From assembly GCA_018241165.1 (NCBI GenBank), contig JAFEEK010000461.1, forward strand, positions 1 through 8,726: DNA of 8,726 nt. The letters run 5' to 3'. Numbering within the stretch: the stretch's first letter is position 1; each line of letters opens with the position of its first letter. This document shows, piece after piece, positions 1 to 6,477 of this stretch. This stretch comes from Pseudomonadota bacterium (lineage in GTDB: Bacteria > Pseudomonadota > Gammaproteobacteria > Xanthomonadales > Rhodanobacteraceae). A program made the translations under genes and the position numbers. A model generated the notes under the pieces. The model saw only the letters and a list, made by a program, of their open reading frames with translations, was not told the origin of the DNA and did not search any database.

Positions 1-432
1 CGGTTGCAGGATGGTGTCGGAAATGACGTTGATCGAAAGGAATCGATCCTTGCCGTCGATGGGCTTGTCGCCCTTCCATATGTTCTGGTTGTAGGGGTCG
101 TACCAGGGATACTTGAAGCCCAGCGTTTCCATGATGCGCCAGCGATCCGGCACTGGAATGAACGCGCCGGCCTGATCGATCGGCGCGGGCGGAATGCCGT
201 TCGGGTTGACGATCTTGAATTGCGCTGGTGGTTCGTACGGGTGGCCGGGGCGGCGGCGCGGGATTTCCGATTGGCTCGGATCGTAGGTCGGCGCCGGCAA
301 CACGCCGAGAAGTTCCAGCAGGTGCGGCGCGCCGCTCGCGACTTGCGCATGCGCGTCAGGGGTCGCGCAGAATGCAACGCAGCCGCAAAGCGCAACAGCG
401 GTCAAAGGGCGCAGGCGAGGCGGTCGGTGCAT
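1..432 (-). CDS. Secreted protein of unknown function, possibly an outer-membrane protein (3' partial)
   Basis: The first 144 codons of a gene that runs off the left edge. It starts with MHRPPRLRPL, has a hydrophobic core at about 9-23 and a signal peptidase I-type site A27-H28-A29 before Q30, so the product should reach the periplasm or beyond. The mature start is Pro-rich (about 47-92) and leads into a conserved-looking block: IPVPDRWRIMETLGF at 92-106, YPWYDPYNQNIWKGDKP at 108-124 and FLSINVISDTIL at 131-142. The PVPDRWR / DPYNQN / KGD pattern resembles the N-terminal part of large hypothetical exported, possibly beta-barrel, proteins of Gram-negative bacteria. I recall the pattern but cannot name the family. 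It shares an operon with the second lipoprotein, with a one-base gap and an embedded ribosome-binding site, so they probably act together in the envelope. No stop or frameshift is seen in the visible part. Confidence 0.82.
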   Translation of the reverse strand, partial: MHRPPRLRPLTAVALCGCVAFCATPDAHAQVASGAPHLLELLGVLPAPTYDPSQSEIPRRRPGHPYEPPAQFKIVNPNGIPPAPIDQAGAFIPVPDRWRIMETLGFKYPWYDPYNQNIWKGDKPIDGKDRFLSINVISDTILQP

Positions 433-433
433 G

Positions 434-2488
434 TCACTTTCCTCCGCAGGCGTTGGCGTCGTTGGTATCGATGAACGGCGCCTGCGGGCATTGCACGTAG
501 AGCAGGCGCGAATTGAGCGGCGCAAGCGTGTCGGCGCGCATGGATGCGGGCGCCTGGCCCAGGCCGCTGTTCGGCAGCTTGGCAGCGCCGTTGGACAGCG
601 CGAGGAAGGCGACGAGGTCGCTTTGGTCCGAACCGTCGCCGGATGCGCCGATGCCGCCCACCAGGGTCTTGCCGCGGTAGATCGGCACGCTGCCGGGGAA
701 CAGGCTGAAGCCGCTCGGCAGGCGCGCGATGTCGGTGCAGCTGTTGCGCACGTCGGGCAGCGGTTCCGGATTCGCGGCCGACGGCGCCGGAATGCTTGCA
801 CCGTCGATGTTCAGCGCGTATCCGTTCTGGTTGTAGATGTAGGCGATCGACAACGCGATCTGGTTGTAGGCCAGATCCAGTTCGAGACCGGTCTTGAACG
901 GACTCCAGTTCGCCAGCGGCAGGGCCAGCGGGCCGTTCGGCGCACCCGGGATGCCGCTCGGGTACAGCGGCTGACCGAGCAAACCGATCGCGCGGTTCGA
1001 GTAGGCGATCGCACCGTCGCCGAATGCGGTCTGGCTGCCGAGGAAGCTGCGCGTTGCAGCCACGTAATCTGCCGGCACGCCGCGTGAAGTGGTGGTCAAT
1101 GTCACCACCTTGTTGGTGCTGTCGACATTGGCGGTGAAGAACTTCGCGGTGCCGGCAGCCTGGATGTCGGCTGCGGCGTAGGCGCCGGAAAAGAACGCGG
1201 CGGTGCGCGCCTTCTGCGTGGTCACATCGATCGCATCGACCAGCGCATCGCGGCTGCGGCCGATGCCGAGCACGACGCCATTCGTGTCGCTGACGACGAT
1301 GGTTTCGCCCGCGGGCGAACCCAGCGGGCGGCGCACCTGCGCGCGCGTGCGATTGGCGAGCTTGATGCCTTCGCCGATGATCGCGCGCACTTCGGCGGCA
1401 GTCAGCGCGTTCGCACCGTCGGTGCCGTCGCGCGGAGGGAACCGGTTCTTGTTGTCCGCATCGACGACGACGAAGGCATCCAGGCCCGGCCATTCGGTCG
1501 TGTCCGGGCGCACGCCGGATTCGGGTTGCCCGAACGCGGTGCCGCGCAGCACCACGGGTTTGGCATAGCCGGGTACGGCGATCAGCTCGCCACTGGCCGC
1601 GGTCAGCGACGAAAACGGCGGCGCACTGGCCGGATTTCTGGCGAGTTCGCCGACCGACGTGTTCGCATACTGCAGGGTCAGGCCACCGGCGGTGATCTGG
1701 TCGGCGCGACGATCGGCCGGCGCGATGAAACCGAAGCTGCCCGCAACCGCGATGGTTTCGTCCACATCCCGGTCGCGATCCTCGGCGTTGAGATCGAGCG
1801 TGTAGGTGCCTTTCGCGCCCGACACGCCGACCGCGCCGACCGGCACGCCGGCCTTGTACAGCGAGATGCCGCCCGGATCCGGCGACAGGCCGAGCGGCGC
1901 ACGATGCGTGCCGGGGTTGGTGCCGTTGCCGGTGAAGCGCGTGTTGATGTCCGAGCAGGGCAGGTTGGATATCTGCACGCCGAACAGCGGGCCGGCAGGC
2001 GAGGTCAAATCGCCCTGGTTGAAATGTTCCTGCGCGATCTGGCCGGCGGTGCGCGAGGTGAACGCGTTGCCTTCGGAGGAAAAATACACGGCCGTGATCG
2101 CCTTGGAGATCGCCGCCAGTTCGGGCGGAACGTCCAGCCCGATCAGTCCGCCCGTAACCGGACGCGGATCGGTGATGCGCACGGTCGCCGGTGCGTTTGC
2201 CATGCGATACACGCCGAGCACATTGCCGACCCGGTCGATGACGGTGATGACCGCGGGCTTGCCCTGGGCCTGGGCCTCGTTGACTGCCTGCGCGATGATC
2301 GTTTGCACGTCCGCTTCGCTCAGGTACGAGGATGCGTTCGCGCAGAAACCCGAACAGCCGGAATCGGGCGTCGATTGCGGCGGCGGCGGTGAAGTGCCCG
2401 CGGGACTGCCGGAATTGCTGCCGCCTCCGCACGCTGCCATGGTCGCAGCCGTGGCCAGCACAAGCAGGCAGAACTTGAGTTTCCCCAT
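434..2488 (-). CDS. Large lipoprotein with two GlcG/HbpS-like (DUF336) modules, second paralogue
   Basis: A 684-residue predicted lipoprotein, tandem paralogue of the gene just upstream; long segments match closely by eye throughout both proteins. The ATG at 2488 follows a strong ribosome-binding site and gives signal MGKLKFCLLV ending at TMAAC (C20), with Gly at +2. Module 1 (about 50-252) shows AVITVIDRVGNVLGV (79-93), FSSEGNAF (136-143) and GVPVGAVGV (214-222). Module 2 (about 362-632) shows VVSDTNGVVLGIGRSRDA (398-415), KARTAAFFSGAY (426-437) and TLVGGIGASGDGSDQSD (608-624). The six mature cysteines C45, C49, C178, C584, C667 and C681 and the tail Y-V-x-C-P-Q-x-P-F repeat those of the paralogue. 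GlcG/HbpS proteins are usually single-domain and about 130-200 residues, so a double-module lipoprotein several times that length is an uncommon build. Haem binding is a family-based inference; the substrate is unknown. It is coupled to the secreted-protein gene that follows after one base. Confidence 0.88.
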   Translation of the reverse strand: MGKLKFCLLVLATAATMAACGGGSNSGSPAGTSPPPPQSTPDSGCSGFCANASSYLSEADVQTIIAQAVNEAQAQGKPAVITVIDRVGNVLGVYRMANAPATVRITDPRPVTGGLIGLDVPPELAAISKAITAVYFSSEGNAFTSRTAGQIAQEHFNQGDLTSPAGPLFGVQISNLPCSDINTRFTGNGTNPGTHRAPLGLSPDPGGISLYKAGVPVGAVGVSGAKGTYTLDLNAEDRDRDVDETIAVAGSFGFIAPADRRADQITAGGLTLQYANTSVGELARNPASAPPFSSLTAASGELIAVPGYAKPVVLRGTAFGQPESGVRPDTTEWPGLDAFVVVDADNKNRFPPRDGTDGANALTAAEVRAIIGEGIKLANRTRAQVRRPLGSPAGETIVVSDTNGVVLGIGRSRDALVDAIDVTTQKARTAAFFSGAYAAADIQAAGTAKFFTANVDSTNKVVTLTTTSRGVPADYVAATRSFLGSQTAFGDGAIAYSNRAIGLLGQPLYPSGIPGAPNGPLALPLANWSPFKTGLELDLAYNQIALSIAYIYNQNGYALNIDGASIPAPSAANPEPLPDVRNSCTDIARLPSGFSLFPGSVPIYRGKTLVGGIGASGDGSDQSDLVAFLALSNGAAKLPNSGLGQAPASMRADTLAPLNSRLLYVQCPQAPFIDTNDANACGGK
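437..445 (-). promoter_or_regulatory. Ribosome-binding site embedded in the last codons of the second lipoprotein gene
   Basis: The minus strand reads GGAGGAAAG over the final Gly-Gly-Lys codons. It is followed by TGA, one C and then the ATG of the next gene. The GGAGG core lies eight bases from that ATG. This supports the start at 432 and translation of the two genes from one message. Confidence 0.75.
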
Positions 2489-2658
2489 CGCGACTCCTCC
2501 CCAGGCTGCGACGACGCACAAGCGGCGCGTAACGATGCCGAATCATCCCCAGTCGCAATCATAGCGCAGTTGCGCGACTGATTGCGCTCGTGCGGCGCAT
2601 GCCGATCCGCGCCGGCCTTGATCGACGCGGATGGCACATCCAGTCGCGGGAGCGTCAT
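2489..2658. other. Intergenic gap between the two lipoprotein genes
   Basis: This 170-base gap separates the tandem paralogues. On the minus strand it holds a TATGAT hexamer (2563-2558) that could serve as a -10 box, but no TTGACA-like hexamer lies 16-18 bases upstream of it. Arms AGTCGC (2551-2556) and GCGACT (2574-2579) could pair around a loop but are not followed by a T-run, so no terminator is called. The gap is long enough for the second lipoprotein gene to have its own promoter; this is not demonstrated. I see no other small gene or repeat in it. Confidence 0.4.
2494..2502 (-). promoter_or_regulatory. Strong ribosome-binding site of the second lipoprotein gene
   Basis: The minus strand reads GGGGAGGAG and then five bases before the ATG at 2488, a near-ideal Shine-Dalgarno and spacing. 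It decides the start in favour of MGKLKF rather than codons up to 11 positions upstream in the same frame, and it fits the lipoprotein signal that begins there. It is much stronger than the site in front of the first paralogue. Confidence 0.8.
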
Positions 2659-4650
2659 CTATTTTCCGTCGCAGACGTTGGAGTCGTTGGAATCCAGGAA
2701 AGGTTGTTGCGGACATTCCACGTAGCGCAGGTGCACGCCTTGCGGCGCGAGATTGTCGGCACGCATCGCCGGTGGCGCATTGCCGATCGCGCCGCCGAGC
2801 GCGACACCGGCGTTGTACAGGCCGAGGAATGCCGTCATGTCGTCCTGATCGACGCCGTCGCCGGAGACGCCAAGGCCGCCGACCAGGACATTGCCTCGGT
2901 AGATCGGCACGCTGCCCGGAAATACCTGCACGCCGTTGGGCAAGTGCGCGCTGGCGGTGCAGAAAGTGGTTGCTGCCGGCACATGGTCTGCGCTGATCGT
3001 GAAGCCTTGCGCGCCCAGGTACCCGACCAGGTTCAATGCGATCGCGTTGTAGACCAGATCCAGCTGCAAGCCTTCCTGGAACGGACTCCACTGCGCCAAC
3101 GGGTGGCTGAACGGTCCGTTCGGATTGCCGTCGACGCCATCCGGGAAGAACGGCCGCGACAGGTTGCCGCCGGCGCGATCGGTGAAGGCATAGTTTCCGG
3201 TCAGCGCCGTGGGCATGCCCAGGAACGTGCGCACGGCGCTCACGTAATCGCCGAGATTGTTTTGTGCGACGGTCGTGAACGTGGCCTTCTTGTTCACGTA
3301 GTCCAGACTGTCGGCGAAATAATTCGCCGGCGCCAGCGATTGCAGCACGCTGGCGGCGTAGCTGCCGGAATTGAACGCGGCGGTACGCGCCTTCTGCAGC
3401 GACACATCCGTGCCGAACACCGGCGCGTCGCGCGTGCGCGCGACCGCAAGCGCCACGCCATTGGTATCGACGATGGAAACGCTCACGCGCGCCTGGCTGC
3501 CGAGCGGGTTGCGGATCTGAGCACGCGCGCGGTTGGCGATCGTCAGCGCCTGCTGTTCGATGGTCTGTACCTCATGCGCGGTCAGCGCGTTCGCGCCGTC
3601 GGTGCCGGCCATGGGCGGGTAGCGGTTGTCGCCGTGGCCGTCGTCGAGAACGAAGGCATCAAGTCCGGGATACAGGATGGTGTCCGGGCGAATGCCTGAA
3701 GCCGTCTGTCCGAACGCGGTGCCGGCCAGGATCGCGCTGCCATCGAAATAGCCGGGCACGCTCATCAGCGCGCCGGTCAATGCGGAGTAGGGCGGAGCGC
3801 TTTGCGGATTCGACGCGAGATCGGAGTAGCCAACATCGCTGAAGCGCAGGCTGATGCCGCCAGCGGTGATGGTGTCGGCACGACGGTTGGCCGGCGCGCC
3901 GAAGCCCCAGGTGCCGGCCATCGCGATCAATTCGTCGAAGTCGCGGTCGGTGTCCATGACGTTGGGATCGAGGCCGTACACGCCGTCGGCGGCCACGCCG
4001 ACGCCGCCAACCGGAGTTCCGTTTTTATACAATGGAAAGCCGCCCGGATCGGCAGCGAGCCCGAGTGGGGAATTGTGTGGGCCCACACCCGTGCCGGTCG
4101 AAAAATGCGTGGCGAGATCGGAGCAGGGCAATTGCGAGAACTGCACGCCGAACAGCGGGCCGGCGGGGGTGCCGAGCACGCCGGGATTGAAATGTTCCTG
4201 CACGATCTGGCTGGCCGTGCGCGTGGAGAACGCGTTGCCTTCGCTGGACAGATAGGCGCCGGTGACCGCCTTGGCGATGGCGGCCAGTTCGCTCGGGACC
4301 TTGAGACCTTCCAGTCCGCCGACGACGCCGCGAGCGGACGTGATCGTCATCGTGTCGGGTGCGCCATTCATCTTGTACACGGCGAGTACGTTGCCGACGC
4401 GGTCGACCACCGCGATGACAGCCGGTTTGCCTTGCGCCTGCGCTTCGGCCGCGGCCTGCGCGATCACGCTCTGCACGTCGCTTGCGCCGAGATAGGTCTG
4501 TGCGTTGGCACACGATCCGGTGCAGCCGGTATCGGGCGTGGACTGCGGCGGCGGCGGGGCAGTGCCGGCCGTGCTGGCCGAATTTCCGCCGCCACCGCAG
4601 CCGGCCAGTCCCAGGACGATAGACAAAATCAACCAGCGCAACGAAGTCAT
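2659..4650 (-). CDS. Large lipoprotein with two GlcG/HbpS-like (DUF336) haem-binding modules, first paralogue
   Basis: A 663-residue predicted outer-membrane lipoprotein. The ATG at 4650 is chosen because it gives a short lipoprotein signal ending in lipobox LAGC (C18) with Gly at +2, arguing against inner-membrane retention; the frame is open for 28 codons further upstream but these would spoil the signal. A Gly/Ser/Pro-rich tether with APPPPQ follows. Module 1 (about 48-250) has the GlcG/HbpS pattern: AVIAVVDRVGNVLAV (77-91), KAVT with SSEGNAF, and GTPVGGVGV (211-219). Module 2 (about 355-612) repeats it: SIVDTNGVALAV (392-403), KARTAA (420-425) and VLVGGLGVSGDGVDQDD (588-604). In Streptomyces HbpS this fold binds haem; E. 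coli GlcG has no settled function. Mature cysteines are C43, C47, C176, C564, C646 and C660, all matched in the downstream paralogue, suggesting disulfides. Haem binding and any link to the upstream cytochromes are inferred. Confidence 0.87.
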   Translation of the reverse strand: MTSLRWLILSIVLGLAGCGGGGNSASTAGTAPPPPQSTPDTGCTGSCANAQTYLGASDVQSVIAQAAAEAQAQGKPAVIAVVDRVGNVLAVYKMNGAPDTMTITSARGVVGGLEGLKVPSELAAIAKAVTGAYLSSEGNAFSTRTASQIVQEHFNPGVLGTPAGPLFGVQFSQLPCSDLATHFSTGTGVGPHNSPLGLAADPGGFPLYKNGTPVGGVGVAADGVYGLDPNVMDTDRDFDELIAMAGTWGFGAPANRRADTITAGGISLRFSDVGYSDLASNPQSAPPYSALTGALMSVPGYFDGSAILAGTAFGQTASGIRPDTILYPGLDAFVLDDGHGDNRYPPMAGTDGANALTAHEVQTIEQQALTIANRARAQIRNPLGSQARVSVSIVDTNGVALAVARTRDAPVFGTDVSLQKARTAAFNSGSYAASVLQSLAPANYFADSLDYVNKKATFTTVAQNNLGDYVSAVRTFLGMPTALTGNYAFTDRAGGNLSRPFFPDGVDGNPNGPFSHPLAQWSPFQEGLQLDLVYNAIALNLVGYLGAQGFTISADHVPAATTFCTASAHLPNGVQVFPGSVPIYRGNVLVGGLGVSGDGVDQDDMTAFLGLYNAGVALGGAIGNAPPAMRADNLAPQGVHLRYVECPQQPFLDSNDSNVCDGK

Positions 4651-4715
4651 GGCGTGTTCTCGCGGACAACAGATAGGAATCGGCATGCCGTTCCGGCAAA
4701 CCGAACTCCCGCCAT
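4647..4715 (-). CDS. Possible 22-codon leader ORF before the first lipoprotein gene (weak)
   Basis: A short frame begins at an ATG (4715-4713) and ends in a TGA that overlaps the ATG of the downstream lipoprotein gene as ATGA. The peptide would start MAGVRFAGT and end RENTP. A GGAGG stretch sits just before its ATG, but with only two bases between them, which is closer than usual. The downstream gene itself has only a weak ribosome-binding site, so re-initiation from this small frame would make sense of the arrangement. There is no family resemblance and the frame could be chance; it is listed because the overlap geometry is typical of coupled genes. Confidence 0.15.
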   Translation of the reverse strand: MAGVRFAGTACRFLSVVRENTP

Positions 4716-4742
4716 TACCTCCATCCCCCAGCAATGGTCATC

Positions 4743-4792
4743 GTAGCGCAAGCCGTGGGTCGGCGCGCGCCGCGGTGCGGGGTGTGCGCTAC
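4743..4792. repeat. REP-like compound inverted repeat at the end of the decahaem cytochrome gene
   Basis: Perfect 8-base arms GTAGCGCA (4743-4750) and TGCGCTAC (4785-4792) enclose a perfect 12-base palindrome, CGGCGCGCGCCG (4761-4772), on almost the same centre. The stretches between can pair partly, including G-T pairs. The right arm contains the TAG stop codon of the cytochrome gene (minus strand 4791-4789). The shape suits a dispersed extragenic palindrome or an mRNA-stabilising hairpin after the redox operon. There is no T-run after the hairpin on the minus strand, so it is not a standard intrinsic terminator. Whether it recurs in the genome cannot be seen here. Confidence 0.6.
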
Positions 4793-6468
4793 AAGCCCCC
4801 CATTTTCAGCGTCGGCGACTGGTGATAGGCGTGGCAGGCGATGCAGGTTGTGGGTACCTTGTCCCTGGACTTTGCCCCGCCATGACAGGCGCGGCAATTG
4901 TCGATGCCGGGGATCAGCAGGTCGCTGGACTGCGTGGATTTCGGCGCGCCGCCATGGCAATCCTCGCATTTGACCGTGGTGTGCTTGGCATGGGTGAATT
5001 TCGCGTCCGCGTACCACACGCCGGACACGCGCACCGGGGCCACGTGCCAGGTGTCGTCCGGAGTACGTGGCGGAGTGACCTTGTGACAGGTGCTGCAGGC
5101 CTTGCCGGTAAACAGGCTGTCGGTCGCTTCGGCGGCGCGTTGGCGCGCCCAGGCGAGCGCTTCCTGCTGCTGTTGCTGCGACAACGGCGGCGACCCGGGC
5201 CGGCGGCGCTGCTGCACGATGTCGGGCGAGCGCGCATCCGCATAGCCGCCTTCGAGCGCAACCTTCGCGTAATACTCATTAAGTGTGTAGGCGACCGCCG
5301 CGACCTTGCCATGCGGCACTTCGCGATCCGGCGCGAGCGTGTCGAAGCCGAGCTTGTGACAGTCGTGGCACATGGCGTCGAAGTTCACCGGGCGCATTTT
5401 TGCGCCGCCGGCTTCCGGCACATGACAGGTCGCGCAAGTCAGCACGCGGTGGCCGTTCGGCGTGTTCAGGCCATCCGGCTTCAAATGCTTTTCGTGGTTG
5501 AACTTGAGGCCGGAGTCCTCTTTCAGGTTCGCGGCCCATGTCGTGCGTTGCGGCGCGAATTTTCCGTTCGCGTCCCATTCGGGCAGGCTGACCTTGAATT
5601 CGGGATGGTTCGTGCCGAAGTCGCCGACATCCGCAAACGTGCTTGCATCCTTGGTGCGCGCCTTAAGGTCGATGTGGCAGTCCGAACACAGGCGCTGGTC
5701 GGTGCGAATCAGGCCGCGGATTCCCTCGTGATCCTGGTGGCAACTACGGCATTGCGCGTTGCCGAGCTGCGGCAGGTTGAACCTGGCCGGATCCGCATGT
5801 GCGGCGGTGTTCGCGTGGCAGGCAAGGCAGGCCTTGTCGCGCACGGTCAGGAATGCGGTCTGGTGGCACTTCGTGCAATCGCTGGCGAAAAAATGATGCG
5901 CCGAGTCGAGCGTGCCGGGATTCCAGCTTTGCGTGCTCGGCAGCAGCGGCACGCGGCGCAGCATTGCGCCGAAACCGGGAACGAAATGCCCGATCATCGG
6001 CAGGATCAGGGCGAACACGAGTATCGCGGCGAACGCGATCCACGATGGCCGCCGCTTGCTCAGGCCGGTCTGGGCCAATCGGGTCGGCTTGGCGCGCTGT
6101 TCGACTTCGGCCTTCTGCTCACCCTTGTCGAGTGTGGAAACTTCCACGGCGCCGTCATAGTCCTGCGGCGCCGCGAGCAGGGTCAGGCGCGTGTTGCCGA
6201 TGGCGACGACGGCGCCCGGCCCGACCGTGGTGGTGTACGTGATCGCGTCGTCGACGCGGATGCCGGCAAGGATCAGCGATTCGACCTTGTACTGACCGCT
6301 CGACAGTTGCGTGATGCGCGCGTGGTTGAGCGCCGCGCGCAGGTCCGGCAGGAAGATCGCCTGGTCCGCGGCGCGGCCGATGCTCAGCACGTCGCCGTAG
6401 TGGACGTCTTCCTCGTAGGAGATGGCGCCCTTGCCCTTCTTCAGTACTCGGCGGATCAGCCAGCGCAT
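4789..6468 (-). CDS. FHA-like domain, membrane anchor and periplasmic decahaem c-type cytochrome
   Basis: A 559-residue multihaem cytochrome, last gene of the redox operon, starting nine bases after the membrane cytochrome stop. Residues about 20-100 resemble an FHA domain: IGR at 30-32, NHARI at 48-52 and a final VVAIGNTRLTLL strand. The usual phosphopeptide-contacting Ser-Arg pair before the His appears as Ala-Leu (46-47), so phosphothreonine binding is doubtful. A single hydrophobic helix at about 143-163, preceded by KRR, anchors it with the FHA part inside and the rest in the periplasm. Ten CxxCH haem motifs begin at C198, 214, 240, 261, 345, 367, 458, 501, 525 and 542. Segments such as FNHEKH (323-328) and FTHAKH (491-496) resemble the distal-histidine motif of c3/c7-type cytochromes. 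A glutamine- and arginine-rich stretch at about 419-443 looks like a linker. The likely role is to pass electrons between the membrane cytochrome and periplasmic partners; the direction is unknown. Confidence 0.92.
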   Translation of the reverse strand: MRWLIRRVLKKGKGAISYEEDVHYGDVLSIGRAADQAIFLPDLRAALNHARITQLSSGQYKVESLILAGIRVDDAITYTTTVGPGAVVAIGNTRLTLLAAPQDYDGAVEVSTLDKGEQKAEVEQRAKPTRLAQTGLSKRRPSWIAFAAILVFALILPMIGHFVPGFGAMLRRVPLLPSTQSWNPGTLDSAHHFFASDCTKCHQTAFLTVRDKACLACHANTAAHADPARFNLPQLGNAQCRSCHQDHEGIRGLIRTDQRLCSDCHIDLKARTKDASTFADVGDFGTNHPEFKVSLPEWDANGKFAPQRTTWAANLKEDSGLKFNHEKHLKPDGLNTPNGHRVLTCATCHVPEAGGAKMRPVNFDAMCHDCHKLGFDTLAPDREVPHGKVAAVAYTLNEYYAKVALEGGYADARSPDIVQQRRRPGSPPLSQQQQQEALAWARQRAAEATDSLFTGKACSTCHKVTPPRTPDDTWHVAPVRVSGVWYADAKFTHAKHTTVKCEDCHGGAPKSTQSSDLLIPGIDNCRACHGGAKSRDKVPTTCIACHAYHQSPTLKMGGL

Positions 6469-6477
6469 GTAATTCGC

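Noticed and set aside
402..2558. A 718-codon minus-strand frame overlapping the second lipoprotein
   Set aside because: It is extremely rich in Arg, Gly and Ala with no signal peptide or domain; it is an out-of-frame shadow of the lipoprotein gene, whose domains and ribosome-binding site are clear.
2558..2563. Promoter -10 box (TATGAT) for the second lipoprotein gene
   Set aside because: No recognisable -35 hexamer at 16-18 bases; kept only as a note in the intergenic entry.
4502..4527. Haem c attachment site at the CxxxC of the first lipoprotein
   Set aside because: The second Cys is followed by Ala, not His, and the spacing is three residues, so it is not a CxxCH motif; the same holds in the paralogue.
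4743..4792. Intrinsic transcription terminator after the redox operon
   Set aside because: The hairpin is strong but no T-run follows it on the minus strand; called a REP-like repeat instead.
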